DNA of 10,484 nucleotides, taken from NCBI GenBank assembly GCA_947442095.1, contig CANEVG010000090.1, positions 1 through 10,484 on the forward strand, given 5' to 3'. The first letter of the stretch is position 1; the number at the start of each line of letters is the position of its first letter. This document shows positions 1 to 6,258 of this stretch, one piece after another. The stretch comes from Sphingomonadaceae bacterium (lineage in GTDB: Bacteria > Pseudomonadota > Alphaproteobacteria > Sphingomonadales > Sphingomonadaceae). The translations under genes were made by a program, and so were the position numbers. The notes under the pieces are model-generated. The model worked only from the letters and a program-made list of their open reading frames with translations, did not search any database and was not told the DNA's origin.

Positions 1-119
1 ACCACCGTATCGAAGGCCTCGGCATCATAGGCCTCGCCCTTGTCGCGTGCCAGCAGCAGCGGGGTCAGTTCGGGCCCGCGCGGCAGGCTGCCGACATGCG
101 ACGTCTTGATCTTGGCCAT
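1..119 (-). CDS. MetE-like cobalamin-independent methionine synthase homologue (N-terminal fragment)
   Basis: Only the first 39 codons are inside the window; the gene runs off the left edge. The protein starts MAKIKTSHVGSLPRGPEL. The HVGSLPR segment near the N-terminus is typical of stand-alone proteins related to the C-terminal catalytic domain of MetE (5-methyltetrahydropteroyltriglutamate-homocysteine methyltransferase), where the loop lies near the folate and zinc site. Such roughly 370-residue homologues are common in alphaproteobacteria, and many have no proven substrate. The ATG is preceded by a GGAGACAGG stretch that serves as ribosome binding site. A cluster of inverted repeats lies 15 to 40 bases upstream of the start, so the gene is probably repressed or induced by a dimeric regulator. 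The zinc ligands and the rest of the barrel are not visible, so the family call rests on the N-terminus alone. Confidence 0.6.
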   Translation of the reverse strand, partial: MAKIKTSHVGSLPRGPELTPLLLARDKGEAYDAEAFDTV

Positions 120-133
120 CACGCCTGTCTCCA

Positions 134-179
134 GTTCATATCTATGAACTTTTCATAGACGATGAGACAGAAGTGGCAA
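134..179 (-). promoter_or_regulatory. Putative promoter with overlapping palindromic operators for the MetE-like gene
   Basis: Two perfect inverted repeats overlap. GTTCATA-TC-TATGAAC covers 134-149 (7-base arms, 2-base gap). TCTATGAA-CTT-TTCATAGA covers 141-159 (8-base arms, 3-base gap). Read on the minus strand, TTGCCA (complement of 174-179) lies 16 bases upstream of TATGAA (complement of 152-157), which makes a plausible -35/-10 pair with the operator over the -10. Regulator binding here would block polymerase. The regulator's identity is not visible. Symmetry and size fit a winged-helix dimer such as a MarR, ArsR or GntR-type protein, which is inference. Confidence 0.5.
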
Positions 180-184
180 GCCGA

Positions 185-686
185 TCAATCACGGTGTTCC
201 AGCGGATCGGCAGGCAGGCGTGTTGGATAGTCGAACACAGCGATCTGGCAGCGCAGCAGGGAAGCGCGCATACCCTCAGAAGCAAGATATGCGCCCTGCT
301 GTTTGGTACCGCCGGGGTATTTGGGGTTGAGGAAACCGCCCTTCTTCAGCACGCGCCGTCACAGTGTAAGTTCGGCTTCAGGCACGCCTATCTCGCACCG
401 TTCCTCTGCGGCGCGAGCGCACGCGCCCAAGAAGATGGCGGCCGAGACCGGGCAGGCTACCGCGACTGCTTGGCGGCGCGCGATGGCAGCGCGTAAATCA
501 TCATGCGTGACGACTTCGCCGGGTTTCAACCAGCGGGCGAGATCATCGACTTCGGCGGACAAGGAGATCGCCATGGCCGCGCCATCAGCTTCCCGGAAAC
601 GGGGCGCGCCGGGGGAGGATCATGGTCACGATATGCGACTGGCGACCGCTGGCGAGATGTTCGGTGGCTGACTTGCGCTGTGTCAT
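185..686 (-). pseudogene. Decayed MGMT-like (6-O-methylguanine-DNA methyltransferase-like) small protein gene
   Basis: An intact-looking start (ATG at 686, with AGGAAGGGGG just upstream) opens MTQRKSATEHLASGRQSH and runs to a stop at 585-587. The frame then shifts: the next segment (about 619 down to 362) reads READGAAMAISLSAEVDDL, then KPGEVVTHDDLRAAIARR and ACPVSAAIF. An in-frame TGA at 359-361 interrupts it. In the same frame after the stop comes LKKGGFLNPKYPGGTKQQ, ending at a TGA at 185-187. From memory, these blocks occur in this order in a family of roughly 120-150 residue proteins annotated as MGMT-family or methylated-DNA cysteine methyltransferase-like. In intact members a PYWR-type motif sits where the stop is here. 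One frameshift plus one nonsense codon argue for a pseudogene. A sequencing error cannot be excluded. No PCHR alkyl-acceptor motif is visible, so true repair activity was unlikely even in the ancestor. Confidence 0.6.
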
Positions 687-777
687 GGGAACCCCCTTCC
701 TGATGGCAGCACGCCATGTCGAAATGCAGATCGCGGAAGAGTAAGGCAGGTTTGATCCCGCTGTGTTTCCACCGCTG

Positions 778-1620
778 TCAGCGGCGTTCCTCCCCCGGCC
801 GCCTGCCGGTCATGCGCAAGTAGAACCGCGAAAAGTAGGAGGGATCTTCGAAACCAAGCTCGGCAGCGATCTGCGCGGCGCTCGCGCCGGTATAGCGCAG
901 CAGGCGGCGCGCTTCGGTGGCGAGGCGACGGTGAAGCACGGTGATGGGGGTGCAACCCAGCCGTCTGGCGGTGAGGCGCGAAAGCGAGCGGCGGGTCATG
1001 CCGAGCGCGTCAGCATAAAAATCAAGATCGCGGTGCTCGCGGTAGTGTGCTTCGACCAGTTGGCGGAAGCGTTCGAGACGGGGGTGGGTGCCGGTCTCCC
1101 CCTGCTCGGGCCCGGGCGGCACAAGGCTGCGAACCAGTGCCTCGGCAAGCGCGCGGCGCAGCGGGGCCTCTGCGCGCGCGGCTTCCTGCAAGGCCAGCAT
1201 TTCGGACGCAAGCCAATCGGCGCGCTGCGCGGCAAGGGGATCGAGCGCGAACTGCCCACCGCGCAGGAGCAGCGCCCGGAGCGGATCGGCAGGACCTTCG
1301 GCGTGCGCGGTGAATTCGCCCGGCAGGGTCAGCACCCAGCCGGATGTACCTTCAGAGAAGCGGAAACCATGCACCGTGCCCGCCGGAGCAATGACCGCAA
1401 GCGGGCCGATCTGCGCGCTTTCGGCGCCATCGAAGCTCACGCGAACATGTCCTTCACGTACCAGAAGAATCTGGACAAACCCTGTATGGCGATGCGGTGC
1501 GATTTCCCAGTCGTGCAAGGTACTGCGCGCGGCGATGGTCTCGATATGCAGGAAATACAGCTGATCGGGGGCCTGATCCTCGCCGTAGAGGGCGTAGCTG
1601 GGAATGGCGGCGGGGCGCAT
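778..1620 (-). CDS. pobR: AraC-family regulator, PobR-type activator of pobA
   Basis: The product is 280 residues and is probably the 4-hydroxybenzoate-responsive activator of the divergent pobA. The N-terminal half (about 20-110) looks like an AraC-type cupin, with PHRHTGF at 42-48 followed by short beta-strand-like stretches (VQILLVREGHV, LAVIAPAGTVHGF). The C-terminal half carries two helix-turn-helix units: LDFYADALGMTRRSLSRL (about 199-216) and AAQIAAELGF followed by DPSYFSRFYLRMTGRRP (about 248-275), the AraC/XylS signature. I chose ATG 1620 because an AGGAC stretch lies 10 bases upstream and the protein then begins in family style. The open frame extends upstream to 1824, but that part overlaps pobA and looks non-coding. 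AraC-type PobR proteins divergent from pobA are established in Pseudomonas and Azotobacter; Acinetobacter uses an IclR-type PobR instead. Here the effector is inferred from position and domain type. Confidence 0.88.
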   Translation of the reverse strand: MRPAAIPSYALYGEDQAPDQLYFLHIETIAARSTLHDWEIAPHRHTGFVQILLVREGHVRVSFDGAESAQIGPLAVIAPAGTVHGFRFSEGTSGWVLTLPGEFTAHAEGPADPLRALLLRGGQFALDPLAAQRADWLASEMLALQEAARAEAPLRRALAEALVRSLVPPGPEQGETGTHPRLERFRQLVEAHYREHRDLDFYADALGMTRRSLSRLTARRLGCTPITVLHRRLATEARRLLRYTGASAAQIAAELGFEDPSYFSRFYLRMTGRRPGEERR

Positions 1621-1719
1621 AGCTCTTGTCCTGAAAGTGCCATATATTGTCAGACCCATGCCTTCCATCGCCGCACGCACCCTGTCAAGTTTGCAGCATA
1701 ACGCTCGGGAGAATGTGCC
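1621..1719. promoter_or_regulatory. Divergent pobR-pobA promoter region
   Basis: These 99 bases separate the two start codons and must contain both promoters. TTGTC occurs at 1626-1630 and again at 1647-1651, exactly 21 bases apart and on the same face of the helix. This is the spacing seen between direct half-sites of AraC-type proteins. A related CTGTCA lies at 1682-1687. GGGAGA a few bases before ATG 1720 is the pobA ribosome binding site. No strong sigma-70 -35/-10 pair stands out in front of pobA, as expected for an activator-dependent promoter. The repeats are short, so the operator assignment is tentative. Confidence 0.45.
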
Positions 1720-2889
1720 ATGAAAACCCAGGTCGCCATCATCGGCGCAGGCCCGGCCGGGCTGCTGCTTGGCCATTTGCTCACCGCCGAAGGCATCGAT
1801 TGCGTGGTGATCGAGCGGCAGCAACCGGATTACATTCTAAGCCGCATCCGGGCGGGCGTGCTGGAGCAGATCACCGTGGGGCTGATGGAACGGCTGGGGC
1901 TGGATGCCCGATTGAAAGCCGAGGGGCTGATCGAGGAAGGCTTCAATCTGGCCGATGGTGAGCGGCTGATCCGCATCGATGTGTCGAAGTTCACCGGCAA
2001 GACCGTGACCGTCTATGGCCAGACCGAGATCACCAAAGACCTGATGGATGCCGCGCCTGCGCGGGGGCTTGAGGTGATCTACGGCGCTGAAGATGTGGCG
2101 CTGCACGATATCGAGAGCGATGCGCCTTCGGTCAGCTTCCGCAAGGATGGTGCGCAATACCGGGTGAGTGCGCGCTTCATCGCAGGCTGCGATGGCTATC
2201 ACGGCCCTTCCCGCAAGGCGATCCCGGCCTCAGCCGGAAGCGAGTACGAGCGCGTCTATCCGTTCGGCTGGCTGGGCATTCTGGCCGATGTGCCGCCGTG
2301 CAACCATGAGTTGATCTACGCCAACCACGAACGCGGGTTTGCGCTTGCCTCGATGCGCAGCCATACGCGCAGCCGCTACTACATAGACGTACCGCTAACC
2401 GAGAAGATCGAGAGCTGGAGCGACGACCGGCTGTGGGATGAACTAGCCGTTCGGCTGGGGCCGGAAGCTGCGGCAAACATGACGCGCGGGCCGTCCATCG
2501 AGAAATCCATCGCCCCATTGCGCTCGTTCGTGTTCGAACCGATGCGCCACGGCAGTCTGCTGCTGTGCGGAGATGCGGCGCATATCGTCCCGCCGACCGG
2601 AGCCAAGGGGCTGAACCTTGCTGCCAGCGATGTGCATTACGCGGTGGAAGCGCTGTGCGGCTTCTTCCAGCGCGGCGACACCGAGGCGGTTGCGAGGTAT
2701 TCCCCGCGCGCGCTGGCGCGGGTGTGGAAAAGCGAGCGCTTCAGCTGGTCGCTGACCAAGTTGATGCACCGCTTTCCCGATGATGGCCCGTTCGAACGCG
2801 CGATGCAGGTGGCCGAGCTGGACTACATTGCCTCCAGCGATGCGGCGCAGGCGAGCATTGCCGAAAATTATGTGGGGCTTCCGGTTTGA
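1720..2889 (+). CDS. pobA: 4-hydroxybenzoate 3-monooxygenase (p-hydroxybenzoate hydroxylase)
   Basis: The product is a 389-residue cytoplasmic FAD enzyme that uses NAD(P)H and oxygen to convert 4-hydroxybenzoate to protocatechuate. It aligns from end to end with the Pseudomonas fluorescens enzyme (394 residues). Visible hallmarks are the Rossmann GAGPAG at 9-14, SRIRAGVLEQ at 41-50 (Arg42, Arg44), the DG motif CDG at 157-159, and the substrate-site residues Tyr200, Ser211, Arg213 and Tyr221 (Pseudomonas Tyr201, Ser212, Arg214, Tyr222). GDAAHIVPPTGAKGLNLA at 284-301 is the FAD ribityl motif and includes Pro292. ENYVGLP near the end contains Tyr384 (Tyr385). Proton-relay His72 of the Pseudomonas enzyme is replaced by Glu72 (IEEG in place of VHEG). 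The C-terminus stops right after the GLP motif, without the short acidic tail of the Pseudomonas protein. The start has a GGGAGA ribosome binding site. The gene is divergent from pobR and is followed after 106 bases by a regulator gene. Confidence 0.97.
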   Translation: MKTQVAIIGAGPAGLLLGHLLTAEGIDCVVIERQQPDYILSRIRAGVLEQITVGLMERLGLDARLKAEGLIEEGFNLADGERLIRIDVSKFTGKTVTVYGQTEITKDLMDAAPARGLEVIYGAEDVALHDIESDAPSVSFRKDGAQYRVSARFIAGCDGYHGPSRKAIPASAGSEYERVYPFGWLGILADVPPCNHELIYANHERGFALASMRSHTRSRYYIDVPLTEKIESWSDDRLWDELAVRLGPEAAANMTRGPSIEKSIAPLRSFVFEPMRHGSLLLCGDAAHIVPPTGAKGLNLAASDVHYAVEALCGFFQRGDTEAVARYSPRALARVWKSERFSWSLTKLMHRFPDDGPFERAMQVAELDYIASSDAAQASIAENYVGLPV

Positions 2890-2995
2890 CTCTGCCTCGA
2901 AGGGTAAGCCAACGATTACGGCGCATTATCGTCATGGAGCCGTCACACTAAAGCGACAGAAGAGCCGCTATTGGGCTTGGGGCGGACCAGTTTCG

Positions 2996-3667
2996 ATGCG
3001 GCAGATCGACATAGTTTTGACAGGTGTACTTCCCGGCGGGGATGAAAGCTTTGCGCATGGCGATCTGCATGTGGTGTTCCACGGCTGGAACCGGGCTGCG
3101 CCGCTGCCGCTGCTGGACGGGAAGCCCTGGGCGTTCATCGACTGGCTGCTGCCCGAGCTTTCGGGCCTTGAGTTGTGCCGCCGCCTGCGCTGCGATGCGC
3201 AGACCGAGGCAGCCCACATCACGATGGTGCTGGAGGAAGACGACGCGGAGACCAAGCGCCGCGCGCTGCGTGCCGGGGCGGACGATTACATCATCGGCCC
3301 GATCGATCGCGCGGCGGTGCTGGACCGGGTGCTTTCGGTGCAATTGCCCGAGCGTGAGGCACCTGCGCGGTTGCTGCGGCTGGGCGACCTGGCGCTCGAT
3401 CTGGCGGCGCTGCAGGCGCGCTGGAAGGACAGGGCCATCAATCTGATGCCCAACGAGTTTCGCCTGCTGCGCTATTTGATGGAGCAGCCGGGCCATGTGT
3501 TTTCCCGCGCGCAGTTGATCGCGGCGCTGGGCAAGCACGGGCAGCCTATTGACGAACGCACCGTGGACGCTTGGGTCAGCCGCCTGCGCCGCGCGCTGCG
3601 CGAGGCCGGTGCAGGGTATCTCCTGCGCACGGTGCGCTCGCTGGGCTATGTGCTGGATAGACCATGA
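2996..3667 (+). CDS. OmpR/PhoB-type orphan regulator with degenerate receiver domain
   Basis: The product is 223 residues in two domains. Residues 1-115 resemble a receiver. FIDWLLPELSGLELCRRLR (48-66) holds Asp49 at the phosphoacceptor position, and LRAGADDYIIGPID (91-104) matches the final strand and helix. Key residues are lost: no acidic pair follows the first strand (IDIVLTG), Glu80 stands where Thr/Ser is expected, and Gly101 replaces the conserved Lys of the KP motif. Residues 125-223 form a winged-helix effector domain. Its parts include LMPNEFRLLRYLMEQPG, FSRAQLIAALG, ERTVDAWVSRLRRAL and the terminal hairpin RTVRSLGYVL. No histidine kinase is adjacent. I chose ATG 2996 because GGGGCGGA precedes it and the first beta strand begins there; the open frame reaches back into pobA but looks non-coding. 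It may be co-transcribed with pobA. A phosphorylation-independent regulator is likely, with target unknown. Confidence 0.85.
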   Translation: MRQIDIVLTGVLPGGDESFAHGDLHVVFHGWNRAAPLPLLDGKPWAFIDWLLPELSGLELCRRLRCDAQTEAAHITMVLEEDDAETKRRALRAGADDYIIGPIDRAAVLDRVLSVQLPEREAPARLLRLGDLALDLAALQARWKDRAINLMPNEFRLLRYLMEQPGHVFSRAQLIAALGKHGQPIDERTVDAWVSRLRRALREAGAGYLLRTVRSLGYVLDRP

Positions 3668-3669
3668 TG

Positions 3670-3732
3670 TTCGCCTGACGGCGAAGGCGGCACTGGGCCG
3701 GTGCCGCCTCTGCTTCGGCTAGGCTGAAGCAG
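3670..3732. terminator. Three tandem hairpins between convergent genes
   Basis: Three perfect inverted repeats lie almost end to end between the two stop codons. The first is TTCGCC-TGAC-GGCGAA at 3670-3685. The second is AGGCGGCAC with GTGCCGCCT at 3685-3709 (9-base stem, 7-base loop). The third is CTGCTTC with GAAGCAG at 3710-3732 (7-base stem, 9-base loop). No run of T follows on either strand, so classical intrinsic termination is uncertain. The position and strength of the stems suggest a bidirectional terminator or 3'-end RNA stabiliser for the regulator and the receptor gene. Confidence 0.6.
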
Positions 3733-3735
3733 CGA

Positions 3736-6123
3736 TCAGAGATCGTGGCCCAGCTTGATACCGAATATCTGCGGCTTGATTGGATAGAACCGTCGGCCCG
3801 CGCCGCAGATCGTGGGCGTGCAGGCCGTGTTGATGCTCAGAATCCCGCGCTTGTCGAACGCGTTCTCGATGAAGGCGGAGATATCAAATCCGGCAATCTT
3901 CGCGCCCACTGAGAAATCGAATGTCTCGAACGCGGCAGTCCGGCCCAGCAGGTTCGATTCGAGTGTCGTGAGATACGAACTCGAGCTTGACTGGTGGAGC
4001 ATCGAAGCTTGCACAAAAGCATTGGCCTTTCCGAGACCGAATTCGTAGCGGGCGGTCATGTTGCCCTTGAACCTGGGCTGGATCGGCAGCCGCGTGCCCT
4101 TCGGTGCTGCAACAACCCCGAGCGTGCAGTCGGGATTGCCGCTAGCGTCAAACGAGCAGAAATCGGTGGTCAACTGAGCATCGATATAGGTGCCCGCGCC
4201 CGAAAGCGTGAGCCCACCAAGCCGCAGGTTGAAGTCCATCTCCGCGCCGTAAACCCTCGCATCGCCGGCGTTGTAGATGTTGGTCACCCCGGCCGAACCA
4301 ACCGGGCTGAGGCCGAACTGTAGCTGGTTCCACTTTTCGTAGAACACCGCACCGTTGAGCCGGAACTTGCGATCGAACCACGACGTCTTGAAGCCGAATT
4401 CGTAGTTCGTCAGCGTATCGGCGACATAGGGATTGACGTTCGGGCGGCGGTTGTTGCCGCCGGGCCGGTAGCCGGTCGAGTAGGTGGCATAAAGCAACCG
4501 GTCCTGATCGACTTTCCACGTCAGGTTGATGCGGTGCGTCTCACCACTCTGGTTGGTGACCTTGTTGAAATTGTCGCACACCCGGTTGTCGTCATCCACG
4601 GGGATGCAGTTGGGGTTCGTGGTGTTCGACTGGAAGCCGGAAAAGCCATCAAGGCTGTTCTTGACGATAAAGGCGCGCAGGCCCGCCGAAAGGGTCAGCT
4701 CAGGGGTGAGATCGAACGAGCCATCGAAGAAAGCGGCATAATCGCGGTCCACGCGGTAGGCGCGCGTGGCGAAGAGATTGTCACCCGCCTTGGGCACGGC
4801 GGGCGAATTAGGAATGCCGGCCAGCCCCTGGATGAAATAGTCTGCGGTTATGCGGTCGGTCTGGCGCTGGAAGAAGAACCCGGCGACCATGCGGAAGCGA
4901 TCGCCCGAGGGCGAGGCAATGCGAAGTTCGTGGTTCTGTTTGGTGAACGCGTCATGGTTGTGGACGATCTGGGTCGGATCGAGGAAGCCGCCCCCTGCCG
5001 TCGGGAAGTTGGTGTAATAACCGCCTTCGATCGCGTCATAGGCGACCGAATACTCCGAATAATCGGCCTGGTTGTCGATCCTGCGGTCGAAATAGCCACC
5101 GGCATAGGTCAGGTCCCAGTTGCCCAGCTTACCTTGGATGGTGAGAGTGGCGAGCGCCCAGGCATCGCGGTTGAATGAGGGCGAGTAGTCCGTAACCTTG
5201 AGGTCGCCGCGACGCGGATCAAACAGGAACGAGCCGCGCGTCTTCTGATACTGGTAAAGCACCGAGGGCTGCACAGTCCAGTTGTCATCCAGATCGACCT
5301 TGAGCGCAGCGCGGCCGCCCATCGTCTCGGTGGTGTTGAAGTTGTCCTTCACCAGCGCGGCGTTGTTGATCGTGACACTGGTGTTCGGATCGGTATCACC
5401 CAGCGTGTAAGTGCGCGTGCCGGGGATATTGTCGATAAAGCCGGCGTCACGCTGGTAGAAGCCCATCAAGCGCACTGCAGCGCGGTCGGACAGCGGCAGG
5501 TTGACGAAGGCTTCAGCGCTGCCGCCCGTACCGCCCTCACCGACCTTGTTGACCGCCACATCCACGCGGCCTGCAAAACCGCTGGTATCCGGCTTGTTCG
5601 GGATGATGCGTAGCGTGCCGGCCAGCGAGCTTGCTCCGAACAGAGTGCCCTGCGGGCCGGACAGCGCCTCGACCCGGGCGATATCGTAAACGTGCAAGTC
5701 GACCGCGGTGCCGATCGTGGTGACGGGGACTTCATCGAGATAGACCGCCGCAGTGGGCTGCGACCCCCCGCGCAGCCCGTCGCCGCCGCTGGTGATGCCG
5801 CGGAACGAAAGCTGGGTCTGGCCCGGACCAAACGACTGGAAGCTCACGCTCGGCAGCACCTTGGCGTAGTCGTCGAAGCTGGCGACGTTGAGTTGCTCAA
5901 GTTTCTGCGTGCCAAGTGCCTGGATCGAGATCGGCACGTTCTGCAGATTCTCGCTGCGCTTCTGCGCGGTCACGATGATTTCGGTACCGTCGAGCGCGGC
6001 ACTTGCTTCCGCCGCAGTCTGAGGTGCTTCTTGGGCCAGAGCTACAGGTGCGACAAGGGCAGTTGTTGCAAGCATGATTGCACGGGAAAAGCGGCCATAC
6101 ACCCCGGTCACTGCAACGGTCAT
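3736..6123 (-). CDS. TonB-dependent outer-membrane receptor
   Basis: The product is 795 residues: an energised gated beta-barrel for uptake of a scarce or bulky ligand across the outer membrane. Residues 1-31 form a signal peptide (basic RFSR, hydrophobic MLATTALVAPVA, cleavage after ALAQ). A TonB box-like EIIVTAQKR lies at 48-56. The plug follows at about 57-180, with QNVPISIQAL, LPSVSFQSFG, LSFRGIT, AVYLDEVPV and VEALSGPQGTLFGASSLAGT. The rest is a barrel with alternating strands and long loops, with YSTGYRPGGNNRRP and NYEFGFKTSWF in the typical late-barrel places. All six cysteines are in the barrel, in three tight pairs (506/516, 656/666, 768/773). The last residue is Leu rather than the common Phe. 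The ligand cannot be read from the sequence. A sulfotransferase gene lies upstream on the same strand, and catabolic genes lie beyond the 3' end in convergent orientation, so an aromatic or glycan ligand is only a guess. Confidence 0.95.
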   Translation of the reverse strand: MTVAVTGVYGRFSRAIMLATTALVAPVALAQEAPQTAAEASAALDGTEIIVTAQKRSENLQNVPISIQALGTQKLEQLNVASFDDYAKVLPSVSFQSFGPGQTQLSFRGITSGGDGLRGGSQPTAAVYLDEVPVTTIGTAVDLHVYDIARVEALSGPQGTLFGASSLAGTLRIIPNKPDTSGFAGRVDVAVNKVGEGGTGGSAEAFVNLPLSDRAAVRLMGFYQRDAGFIDNIPGTRTYTLGDTDPNTSVTINNAALVKDNFNTTETMGGRAALKVDLDDNWTVQPSVLYQYQKTRGSFLFDPRRGDLKVTDYSPSFNRDAWALATLTIQGKLGNWDLTYAGGYFDRRIDNQADYSEYSVAYDAIEGGYYTNFPTAGGGFLDPTQIVHNHDAFTKQNHELRIASPSGDRFRMVAGFFFQRQTDRITADYFIQGLAGIPNSPAVPKAGDNLFATRAYRVDRDYAAFFDGSFDLTPELTLSAGLRAFIVKNSLDGFSGFQSNTTNPNCIPVDDDNRVCDNFNKVTNQSGETHRINLTWKVDQDRLLYATYSTGYRPGGNNRRPNVNPYVADTLTNYEFGFKTSWFDRKFRLNGAVFYEKWNQLQFGLSPVGSAGVTNIYNAGDARVYGAEMDFNLRLGGLTLSGAGTYIDAQLTTDFCSFDASGNPDCTLGVVAAPKGTRLPIQPRFKGNMTARYEFGLGKANAFVQASMLHQSSSSSYLTTLESNLLGRTAAFETFDFSVGAKIAGFDISAFIENAFDKRGILSINTACTPTICGAGRRFYPIKPQIFGIKLGHDL

Positions 6124-6258
6124 TTCTACGTCTCACTTTCCTGGAACCCTAGTAATACTGGCCGTGATCCGCCTTGCAGCAAATTTCAAGAAACATTGCG
6201 CAGCACAAATGCAAAGACTGCCCCCGCGTGGCCAATTTACAACGATGCCAGCAAGCGT

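Noticed and set aside
772..784. CCGCT-GTC-AGCGG small dyad over the pobR stop codon as a terminator
   Set aside because: The stem has only five pairs and no T run follows on the minus strand, so it is too weak to call.
763..1701. 312-codon open frame on the plus strand
   Set aside because: It is the antisense shadow of the pobR-type gene. Its composition is not protein-like, and the opposite strand has a complete AraC domain pattern.
4534..5178. 214-codon plus-strand open frame inside the receptor gene, with several other long antisense frames
   Set aside because: Long antisense frames are expected in high-GC genes. The receptor frame has a signal peptide, plug motifs and barrel pattern throughout.
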